Below are positions 1 through 5,062 of a DNA stretch of 5,113 bases, piece by piece. The stretch spans positions 1 through 5,113 of the forward strand of contig SLIS01000145.1 in assembly GCA_007135505.1 (NCBI GenBank), given 5' to 3'. This stretch comes from Halovivax sp. GTDB lineage: Archaea; Halobacteriota; Halobacteria; Halobacteriales; Natrialbaceae. Positions within the stretch are counted from its first letter, which is position 1; every line of letters begins with the position of its first letter. The notes under the pieces are model-generated. The model searched no databases and was not told the DNA's origin. It saw only the letters and a program-made list of their open reading frames with translations. Made by a program: the position numbers and the translations under genes.

Positions 1-1
1 C

Positions 2-682
2 GAGCGGTGTGTCGGTATCGATGTTGGGATTCTCAAGTACGCTCACGATACGGACGGTCACGCCGTCGGGTCACTCGACCTCTCGAACGAACGCGAGCGC
101 CTTGAACGCGAGCAACGGAAGCTCTCACGGAAGGAATACGGGTCGAACAACTACGAGCGTCAGCGTCGGCAAGTGGCGAAGTGCCACGCCGACCTGAAGC
201 GAAAGCGCCGGGATTTCCTTCACAAGCTCTCGGCATACTACGCTCGGGAATACGACCTCGTAGCGGTCGAAGACTTGAACGTGAAGGGGATGCTCGAATC
301 CGAGCCGAACAGTCGCAACACGGCGTCCGCCGCATGGCGAACGTTCCTCTCGCTACTCGAATACAAGTGTGAGCGGAACGGGACGTACTTCGTCGCCGTC
401 GAACCGTCGGGAACGACGAAGGAATGCGCGTCGTGCGGTGTTTCGACCGATAAGCCGTTGTGGGTCCGCGAACACTCCTGTCCATCGTGCGGTTTCACGG
501 CGGACAGGGACGCGAACGCTGCATGGAACATTCTTTCTCGCGGTATCACGAAAGTAGGAGTGGGACACTCCGAATCAACGCCTGTGGAGACTGCGCTCCC
601 TGTGGATACATCCGTATCTGCAAAGCGCGTCGTAGAAGCAGGAAGCCCTACCCTCAAGCGCGAGCCGTCAGGCGAGCGGTAG
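2..682 (+). CDS. tnpB: RNA-guided nuclease TnpB (IS1341-type transposase OrfB), C-terminal part
   Basis: This is a partial gene: 226 residues are in the window, against roughly 400-430 for complete haloarchaeal TnpB, so the N-terminal half is missing at the window edge. TnpB is the ancestor of Cas12 and cuts DNA with a RuvC domain directed by an RNA from the element's right end. All three RuvC acidic sites are visible: Asp in GIDVGI (codon 20-22), Glu in VAVEDLNVKGM (269-271) and the second Asp of DRDANAA (509-511). A zinc ribbon lies between RuvC-II and -III, with CASC at 425-436 and CPSC at 479-490. The tail after DRDANAAWNIL (VGHSESTPVETALPVDT and onward) is the usual haloarchaeal extension. 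The frame is open from base 2 to the TAG at 680-682, with no frameshift or missing catalytic residue, so the visible part looks functional. A GTG at 173 is internal, because the homology continues upstream of it. Confidence 0.95.
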   Translation, partial: ERCVGIDVGILKYAHDTDGHAVGSLDLSNERERLEREQRKLSRKEYGSNNYERQRRQVAKCHADLKRKRRDFLHKLSAYYAREYDLVAVEDLNVKGMLESEPNSRNTASAAWRTFLSLLEYKCERNGTYFVAVEPSGTTKECASCGVSTDKPLWVREHSCPSCGFTADRDANAAWNILSRGITKVGVGHSESTPVETALPVDTSVSAKRVVEAGSPTLKREPSGER

Positions 683-697
683 GGTAGGGTAGTTCAC
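560..697 (+). ncRNA. Predicted omega-RNA / sotRNA scaffold overlapping the tnpB 3' end
   Basis: A stem of nine Watson-Crick pairs (646-654 CCCTACCCT with 681-689 AGGGTAGGG) plus a G-U pair (645/690) spans the tnpB stop codon. Inside it, 659-661 pairs with 676-678, then come tandem G-A and A-G mismatches (662/675 and 663/674), then 664-666 pairs with 671-673 around the loop GTCA (667-670). It is known that IS1341 genes in haloarchaea give sense-overlapping transcripts (sotRNAs), and that TnpB guide RNAs are made from the tnpB 3' end and right end. By that model the guide would be the bases just after the element, about 698-717. The 5' end given here (560) is arbitrary; only the hairpin is seen directly. 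Confidence 0.6.
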
Positions 698-801
698 TCT
701 TGCTCCGCCCGATCACCACGCTCTCGAAGGCACCCTCACGGAAGGCGAAGAACTCCCCGCGCAATAGCCCGCCCTAGATTAGCCCCAAGATCCCTCTACA
801 C
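698..801. other. Spacer between IS element and promoter; no gene seen
   Basis: This stretch has no credible reading frame and no strong repeat. If the element's right end is at about 697, its first 15-20 bases are the part copied into the TnpB guide RNA. The insertion therefore sits about 100 bases upstream of the first TATA-like box of the enolase-kinase pair. Confidence 0.4.
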
Positions 802-848
802 TTATAATCAACCGAGAAGATGATCACTCTATAGTGGATTATAATCAA
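802..848 (+). promoter_or_regulatory. Promoter/operator of the enolase-kinase pair: twin TATA-like boxes
   Basis: The ten bases TTATAATCAA occur twice on the plus strand, at 802-811 and 839-848 (37 bases apart). Between them lies a small palindrome, CACT-CTAT-AGTG (825-836). An archaeal TATA box centred near 843 would start transcription near 869, about 15 bases before the ATG at 884. The upstream copy would start transcription near 832, giving a longer leader that includes GGAG (852-855). Either could be a promoter, or the repeats and palindrome could bind a regulator. The repeats are observed; their roles are inferred. Confidence 0.5.
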
Positions 849-883
849 AACGGAGTCCGAATTGATTGGGTGCACAGATCTTC

Positions 884-2170
884 ATGATCGAAATCACGAA
901 CGTATCTGCTCGGGAAGTTCTCGATAACCGTCTCGAACCTACCCTTCGAGTGACTGTGGAAACGACAGCAGGACAGGCGTCGGCGGACGTCCCTGCCGGT
1001 CGATCGAGAGGCACCAACGAAGCGTTCGAACTCCGGGATGGTGACGAACGATATCGTGGTCTTGGGGTCCGGCAGGCCTGCGCCGCCGTCGACGATAAAA
1101 TCGCTCCGCAGTTTCAGGGTGCGGATGCTACCGAACAGCGTCTTCTAGATCACCAACTCCTCGAACTGGACGGTACAGAAAACAAATCAAATCTCGGAGG
1201 AAACACGGTTACTGGCGTCTCGCTTGCATGTCTCAAAGCCGGGGCAAACGCGACGGGTCTCCCGCTGTATCGATACGTGGGTGGAGCGCTCTCGTACGTC
1301 CTTCCGATCCCATTTTTCGACATGATTGAGGGCGGCGAACTCGCCGGAGGCCATCTTCCCTTTCAGGAGCACCAGCTTGTACCGGTTGGAGCGGAGTCGT
1401 TTTCCGAGGCGGTTCGGTACGCCGCCGAAGTGTACTACGAACTTGGGACTATTCTTGAAGCGGAGTACGGGGAGTACTCGCTTAATGTGGGGGCCGAGGG
1501 CGGATACACACCAATCGGAATTGACGATCCGCGCGAGGCTTTCGACTTGTTGATCAGTGCCGTCGAAGAACTTGGATACGATCGAAAGTTCGCGCTGGCA
1601 ACGGACGTTGCGGCAACCCACTTCTACGACCCCAATTCGGAGACCTATGGACTGCTCGGTGAGCAATTCTCTCGAGACGACCTAATCGAATTGTATATCG
1701 ACCTTGTCGAGTCGTATCCGTTGATCTCGCTCGAGGATCCGCTCGTCGAAACTGACTTTGAAGGTTACACCGAATTGACCGATCGACTCGATGTTCAGAT
1801 CGTCGGCGACGATTTCTTCGTTACCGATCCAGACCGGGTTCGGAGTGGGATCGCACGCGGAGCGGCTAATTCGCTGTTGATGAAAGTCAATCAGATTGGA
1901 ACGGTCACGGAGGCCGTTGATGCGGCACGAGTGGCCCAAAGGAACGGCTACACTGTGCAGGTCTCTGAACGGTCTGGCCAGACTTCAGACACTTGGCTCG
2001 CCGATCTCACTGTCGGTCTCGACGCCGGCCAAATCAAAACCGGAGTAACCCGAAGCGAACGTACGGAGCAGTACAATCGTCTACTCGAGATCGAGGATGA
2101 ACTCGGTCAGATGGCCACCTATGGTGATCCACAAACCCTGTCGCTCTTCGAAGGCTGCACAATCGGCTAA
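884..2170 (+). CDS. Divergent enolase-family protein (phosphopyruvate hydratase paralogue)
   Basis: This 428-residue protein is a full-length enolase homologue, with the N-terminal domain at about 1-130 and the TIM-barrel-like domain at about 140-415. Canonical enolase interconverts 2-phosphoglycerate and phosphoenolpyruvate in the cytoplasm. Retained positions (yeast equivalents in brackets) are Q161 and E162 (Q167, E168), E205 in NVGAEGG (E211), metal ligands D241, E284 and D309 (D246, E295, D320), K334 in KVNQIGT (K345), R363-S364 (R374-S375), K385 in GQIKTG (K396) and loop residue S41 (S39). Lost positions are His159, replaced by L153 in GGELAGG, and His373, replaced by E362 in VSERSGQT. 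The SGASTG loop reads AGRSRG, and GDEGG reads GAEGG. The protein resembles bacterial/eukaryotic enolases (DGTENKSNLG) more than the usual haloarchaeal Eno as I recall it. The ATG at 884 is preferred; an in-frame TTG at 866 adds six residues without homology. A kinase gene follows after 9 bases. Enolase family membership is certain; ordinary enolase activity is doubtful. Confidence 0.9.
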   Translation: MIEITNVSAREVLDNRLEPTLRVTVETTAGQASADVPAGRSRGTNEAFELRDGDERYRGLGVRQACAAVDDKIAPQFQGADATEQRLLDHQLLELDGTENKSNLGGNTVTGVSLACLKAGANATGLPLYRYVGGALSYVLPIPFFDMIEGGELAGGHLPFQEHQLVPVGAESFSEAVRYAAEVYYELGTILEAEYGEYSLNVGAEGGYTPIGIDDPREAFDLLISAVEELGYDRKFALATDVAATHFYDPNSETYGLLGEQFSRDDLIELYIDLVESYPLISLEDPLVETDFEGYTELTDRLDVQIVGDDFFVTDPDRVRSGIARGAANSLLMKVNQIGTVTEAVDAARVAQRNGYTVQVSERSGQTSDTWLADLTVGLDAGQIKTGVTRSERTEQYNRLLEIEDELGQMATYGDPQTLSLFEGCTIG

Positions 2171-2179
2171 CATTCATCC

Positions 2180-3541
2180 GTGATAGATAACACCGCTGCG
2201 CTCACCGATCACGGCAATCGACAATCTCGGAAGACACTCATTGGCATCGCGACGGCTGCGGTTGAGGCCGTCCACCCCAGTCGAACAGTTCCGGCCGCAC
2301 TCAATCGTGAGGGCGACTCACTTCGAGTAGCCGGTCGAGTGTACAATCTCGACGACATCGAGAACGTCTATATCATCGGTGTGGGGAAAGGTTCGATCGA
2401 AGTCGTTGACGAATTGCTCGAAATTATTGGCGACGTCGTTACCGATGGCGTCGTCGCCGAAAAACGGGAACAGGTGCATAAAACAGAGGGCATGGACGTC
2501 TACGAGACCGGCCATCCGCTCCCCGACGCAGGGAGTCTCGCTGCTGGGGAGGCGACGATCGAACTAACCGAGCGGGCCGGTGAGGACGATCTCGTTTTCG
2601 TCTGTATCAACGGAGGTGCGTCCGCACAGTGTGTCGCGCCGGTCGATGGCGTCTCCCTCGACGATCTCCGCGCTACCACTGAGGTTCTCTTACATGCAGG
2701 ACTCCCGATTGAAGAAGTAAACGCCGTGAGAAAACATCTCTCTAAAATCAAGGGAGGACGACTCGCGACTCGCGTCACCCCCGCGAGTCTCGTAACCCTC
2801 GTTGTTATCGACGAGGTTGCCGGGGAGCCCTGGGGACCAACGGTCGGTGACAAGACCACGTTCGCCGACGCTGTCCGTGTTCTCGAACGCCATTCACTGG
2901 ATGAAGACGTCCCAAAGACGGTTCGAGACCATCTCGATCGCGGATGTCAATCACCCGAGTTGGAGACGCCATCGCCAAGCGATCTCACCTCTCTTGATGC
3001 GCTCACAGTGGTTCTTGCTGATCCCGTTGATGCGTGCGAAGCGGCAACGGCGAGAGCGAGACAGTGCGGGTATGACTCAGAGATCCTTTCGACGTCGATC
3101 GAGGGCGAGAGTCGGGAGGTTGCAACGGTGTTTTCGGGCATCGTCGACGAGATCCAGACACACGGCCGTCCGTTCGAGCCGCCGTTCGTACTCGTTTCCG
3201 GTGGCGAAACGACGGTAACCGTTTCGGACGGTGCTGGGAGAGGTGGGCCGAATCAGGAGTTCGCGCTGGCGTTTGCGCTCAAAATCGAAGCCAATTCGAA
3301 TCTCACGGCGCTCGCGTTGGGAACGGATGGAACGGACGGTCCAACGGACATCGCCGGCGCGCTTGTTGACGGTTCGACCATCTCCCGGATTCGCGAGGCC
3401 GACGTCGATCCTTGGACGCACCTCGAAGCCCACAATACATCGGATCCGCTCGAACTCGTCGACGACGCAATCTACACTGGGTCAACAGGGACGAACGTAA
3501 TGGACCTCAGACTAATGCTGATCGACTCACAGACCGAGTGA
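2180..3541 (+). CDS. Glycerate 2-kinase-like protein (MOFRL / DUF4147 family), divergent
   Basis: This 453-residue protein matches the glycerate 2-kinase family, which phosphorylates D-glycerate to 2-phosphoglycerate with ATP. The N-terminal DUF4147 domain shows VYIIGVGKGS with the expected lysine (K70), ETGHPLPDAG (109-118), NGGASAQ (144-150) and VNAVRKHLSKIKGGRLA (180-196). The C-terminal MOFRL domain shows SGGETTVTV (340-348), LGTDGTDGPTDIAGA (380-394) and STGTNVMDL (435-443). Two hallmark sites are altered. The loop usually reading like DVVGDDPSVIASGPT is DEVAGEPWGPT (211-221), about four residues shorter and without ASGPT. GGRNQE is GGPNQE (355-360), so the conserved arginine is proline. 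The GTG at 2180 is 9 bases after the enolase stop and is the only suitable start near it; no clear Shine-Dalgarno is present, as is common in haloarchaea. Co-transcription with the enolase is likely. Its product would be the substrate of a normal enolase, so the pairing makes sense, but the true substrate is uncertain. Confidence 0.88.
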   Translation: MIDNTAALTDHGNRQSRKTLIGIATAAVEAVHPSRTVPAALNREGDSLRVAGRVYNLDDIENVYIIGVGKGSIEVVDELLEIIGDVVTDGVVAEKREQVHKTEGMDVYETGHPLPDAGSLAAGEATIELTERAGEDDLVFVCINGGASAQCVAPVDGVSLDDLRATTEVLLHAGLPIEEVNAVRKHLSKIKGGRLATRVTPASLVTLVVIDEVAGEPWGPTVGDKTTFADAVRVLERHSLDEDVPKTVRDHLDRGCQSPELETPSPSDLTSLDALTVVLADPVDACEAATARARQCGYDSEILSTSIEGESREVATVFSGIVDEIQTHGRPFEPPFVLVSGGETTVTVSDGAGRGGPNQEFALAFALKIEANSNLTALALGTDGTDGPTDIAGALVDGSTISRIREADVDPWTHLEAHNTSDPLELVDDAIYTGSTGTNVMDLRLMLIDSQTE

Positions 3542-3884
3542 TTCTGATGGTCGGTCACGAATGAGCTGTTCGGCCGGCTGTTCGGGAATACCAGCACCGA
3601 CGACGCGGTGGGCGAAATGAAGAAGTCCCTGAATGGGCGGATTCCTTTTTCACGGTCGCTCTTGAGTAGAGAATTGTCGGTGACGGTTGTTTAGACTACG
3701 GTTGGTTGAGAGGACTATGTTCTCACCTCTTGACAGCCGTTATCTATCCGTCCGGTCGTTACCCGTCAGCACAATCAAATCGACAGAAGCCTCTCCACCA
3801 ACAATCTACTTCGAAAGAGCGAAAATTGACGTGAGGACAAATCGCGTGTATAGCAGTAGGTCTCTGGGTTTGTGCAATAGTGGT
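3542..3884. other. Gene-free stretch after the kinase; possible remnants only
   Basis: No intact gene is supported here. A plus-strand frame at 3548-3694 (NELFGRLFGNTSTDDAVGEMKKS in part) has a haloarchaeal-looking composition but no upstream start, and I do not recognise it. The frame 3687-3917 has a TTG start and a Ser/Arg-rich product without features, and looks accidental. The composition appears AT-richer than the flanking genes, consistent with an eroded or acquired segment. Confidence 0.5.
3641..3652 (+). terminator. Weak T-run, possible end of the enolase-kinase transcript
   Basis: A run of five T (3646-3650) in ATTCCTTTTTCAC lies about 100 bases after the kinase stop codon. Archaeal terminators are often just T-rich tracts without a hairpin. 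This is the first such tract after the gene, but it is short, so the call is tentative. Confidence 0.25.
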
Positions 3885-3909
3885 GAACGTGACAAAGAGA
3901 TGTTGCACA
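3871..3909. repeat. Short inverted repeat TGTGCAA / TTGCACA
   Basis: TGTGCAA (3871-3877) and TTGCACA (3903-3909) form a perfect 7-base inverted repeat around 25 bases. It overlaps the downstream edge of the IS110-like relic. It could be a leftover transposon end, a protein site or chance; nothing in the sequence decides between these. Confidence 0.3.
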
Positions 3910-4072
3910 GGAGTTGACTACTCGAGGAGATGACCGCCCACCAGTCAGCGCTGCTCACGGACTGCGGAACAAGACCGGCGTAACCCGAGAGATGTTCGAT
4001 GAGCTGTAATCGCGAAAACTCGGGAAACATGCCCACTTGTTGTGGGAGAACGTCGAATGAAATCTCGAGCAT
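3885..4072 (-). pseudogene. Decayed fragment resembling the C-terminal domain of an IS110-family transposase
   Basis: On the minus strand, the frame beginning at 4072 reads EFSRLQLIEHLSGYAGLVPQ and then SVSSAD (about 4018-3944). This lines up with the Transposase_20 signature of IS110 enzymes (GDISRF....HLa.YAGLvP..hQSgD) with correct spacing. About ten residues on, ISSSSQLLCNISL (to about 3893) resembles the following GxISKxGxxLLRxxLVE block, with Lys, Gly and Arg replaced and the spacing shortened by roughly two residues. The upstream part is interrupted by stops, and no DEDD catalytic domain or start is found, so this is a relic rather than a gene. The resemblance is from memory of the family, not from a search. 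Confidence 0.42.
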
Positions 4073-4343
4073 ATTGATGTATCATGATCGTGGTTGGAAC
4101 TATCACGCTCTGTATGGTACAGAGAATACCGCTTGCGGTGGCCGGATCTTCTCGTTTGAGGTATCTATTCGATCGATAGACGAAGAACGAGTGATTCAGA
4201 TCTCGAGGCTACATATGGCGGAAAGCTCTACGCGAACTATGCCTACCGATGGTGTGGTCCCCTCTTCGTGATGAGGAAGTACGTTAGTTAACGAGACAGC
4301 ATCGAGCTTCGTTCTGTGGTACAATGCACTCGCAGTCGGTCGA
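4073..4343. other. Intergenic stretch, no intact gene
   Basis: Frames here are short and lack starts or recognisable motifs. On the plus strand, 4205-4291 encodes an aromatic-rich stretch (YGGKLYANYAYRWCGPLF) ending in TAA, with no start codon after the preceding in-frame TGA. It could be the tail of another decayed gene. On the minus strand, this is where the N-terminal part of the IS110-like relic should be, but stops in all frames prevent recognition. Confidence 0.4.
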
Positions 4344-4964
4344 TTAATCCAGATACTGGAGTTCGCCTCGCCGTTCGCGGTGCATGATTCCACCCGCGAA
4401 TCGACGGAGCCGTTCGACAAGTTCGGCTTCAGTGTCGTACGTTTCGATCCGGAGATCCCACCGGACTTTCGCCGATCGTATCATTGCACTTGTGACGTTG
4501 CTCTCGTGGATGAACAGCAGTCGCTCGCCGTGTGACTCTGAAAGGGACTCAAGAATGCTTCCCGCCTCCTCACCAACGCCGAAGTTATGCCCGAGGAACG
4601 GGACAATGAATGCCGTTGCGTTGCTACAGCGCGTGAACTCGATACTCTGTGTTGCTGCATCTACGTCATCAGTATCGATGTCCACGTCAAGTGCCAGAAA
4701 CGCATTCACACCAGGATCAGTTCGGAGTCCGCCCTGCACTCGTCGTAAGAGTCCCTGTGCCGCATCGATATCCTCCTTGTTTTGGAATAGACGCCGCAAC
4801 GGCCCTGGGAGTTCTTCGATATCGAATCGACTGCGTTCGTCCTCGCTGAGGACGTAGTTGAGGTTGAACGACTTGTACGGTCCCATCAGGTAGAAGAGAA
4901 ACCGATCGTATTTCACGTTCCCGAGGCGATCGGCGATCAATTCGCGCGTAATCTCGGTCGCCAT
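4344..4964 (-). CDS. Haloarchaeal protein of unknown function, possible NDT/TIR-like alpha/beta fold
   Basis: This 206-residue cytoplasmic protein has no signal peptide or membrane segment. I recognise it only as a type of conserved haloarchaeal hypothetical protein, perhaps the family catalogued as DUF7509. It begins with a helix and then a strand, YDRFLFYLMGPYKSF (19-33), followed by an acidic linker and AFLALDVDIDTDDVDAA (88-104). CSNATAFIVPFLGHNFGVGE (113-132) comes next, with E132-E133-A-G, then ERLLFIHES (147-155) and a C-terminal helix. A glycine-containing first strand, and a later strand followed by G-x-G-E-E, recalls nucleoside deoxyribosyltransferase, SLOG or TIR-like folds; this is inference. 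An in-frame GTG at 4976 would add four residues. ATG 4964 is preferred because the upstream TATA box sits 26-27 bases before it, which predicts a leaderless mRNA. The gene points toward the kinase gene but is separated from it by 0.8 kb of debris, so no functional link is implied. Confidence 0.82.
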   Translation of the reverse strand: MATEITRELIADRLGNVKYDRFLFYLMGPYKSFNLNYVLSEDERSRFDIEELPGPLRRLFQNKEDIDAAQGLLRRVQGGLRTDPGVNAFLALDVDIDTDDVDAATQSIEFTRCSNATAFIVPFLGHNFGVGEEAGSILESLSESHGERLLFIHESNVTSAMIRSAKVRWDLRIETYDTEAELVERLRRFAGGIMHRERRGELQYLD

Positions 4965-4985
4965 ATCACCCGTCACTCATGCTAT

Positions 4986-4995
4986 CTTTATAAAG
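4986..4995 (-). promoter_or_regulatory. TATA box for the minus-strand gene (palindromic CTTTATAAAG)
   Basis: CTTTATAAAG is a perfect palindrome centred at 4990.5, 26-27 bases upstream of the ATG whose first base is 4964. This is the standard archaeal TATA-to-start distance, so transcription should begin at the A of the start codon. Being symmetrical, the box could in principle also drive plus-strand transcription from about 5017 toward the frame at 5063. Confidence 0.65.
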
Positions 4996-5031
4996 AGTGG
5001 TGATTTTTGGAAATGCTGGCTTGAGAATAGC

Positions 5032-5039
5032 TAAGTATC
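5032..5039 (+). promoter_or_regulatory. Weak TATA-like box for the plus-strand frame at 5063
   Basis: TAAGTATC is centred about 27 bases before the ATG at 5063, the right distance for a leaderless transcript. The match to an archaeal TATA element is poor, so this is tentative. Confidence 0.3.
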
Positions 5040-5062
5040 TTCTTCGCTTACTGCGAAACGAG

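Larger units (their letters stand above)
1..697 (+). mobile_element. Right part of an IS200/IS605-group (IS1341-type) element
   Basis: The window opens inside a TnpB gene and continues to a GC-rich hairpin and the sequence TTCAC at 693-697, an arrangement typical of haloarchaeal IS1341-type right ends. The left end, the tnpB start and any tnpA lie outside the window, so it is unknown whether the element is autonomous. Such elements usually lack terminal inverted repeats and use subterminal hairpins instead, which fits what is seen. The exact right boundary (about 690-700) is inferred from the hairpin and TTCAC, not from a comparison with an empty site. Confidence 0.75.

Noticed and set aside
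33..485. 150-residue open frame on the minus strand opposite tnpB
   Set aside because: Arg/Ser/Thr-rich product typical of an antisense shadow in GC-rich DNA; the plus-strand TnpB motifs fully explain the region.
238..657. 139-residue open frame on the minus strand opposite tnpB
   Set aside because: Antisense shadow of the TnpB zinc-ribbon and tail; no recognisable protein features of its own.
866..883. TTG at 866 as an earlier start for the enolase homologue
   Set aside because: The six extra residues have no counterpart in enolases. The TATA box centred near 843 is only about 23 bases away, slightly short for a leaderless start, whereas ATG 884 fits both homology and promoter. GGAG at 852-855 keeps it a minor alternative.
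1187..1666. 159-residue open frame on the minus strand opposite the enolase gene
   Set aside because: Lies wholly within the enolase coding sequence, and its composition is basic and Cys-containing, unlike haloarchaeal proteins.
2500..2859. 119-residue open frame on the minus strand opposite the kinase gene
   Set aside because: Ser/Thr/Arg-rich shadow of the kinase reading frame.
3687..3917. 76-residue plus-strand frame in the intergenic gap
   Set aside because: TTG start, no promoter at the right spacing, low-information Ser/Arg-rich product; not supported as a gene.
3999..4271. 90-residue plus-strand frame opposite and beside the IS110-like relic
   Set aside because: Its first part is antisense to the relic, and the product has no recognisable features or haloarchaeal acidic composition.
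4384..4857. 157-residue plus-strand frame opposite the minus-strand gene
   Set aside because: Arg/Ser-rich antisense shadow; the minus strand has the better composition, the ATG and a correctly spaced TATA box.
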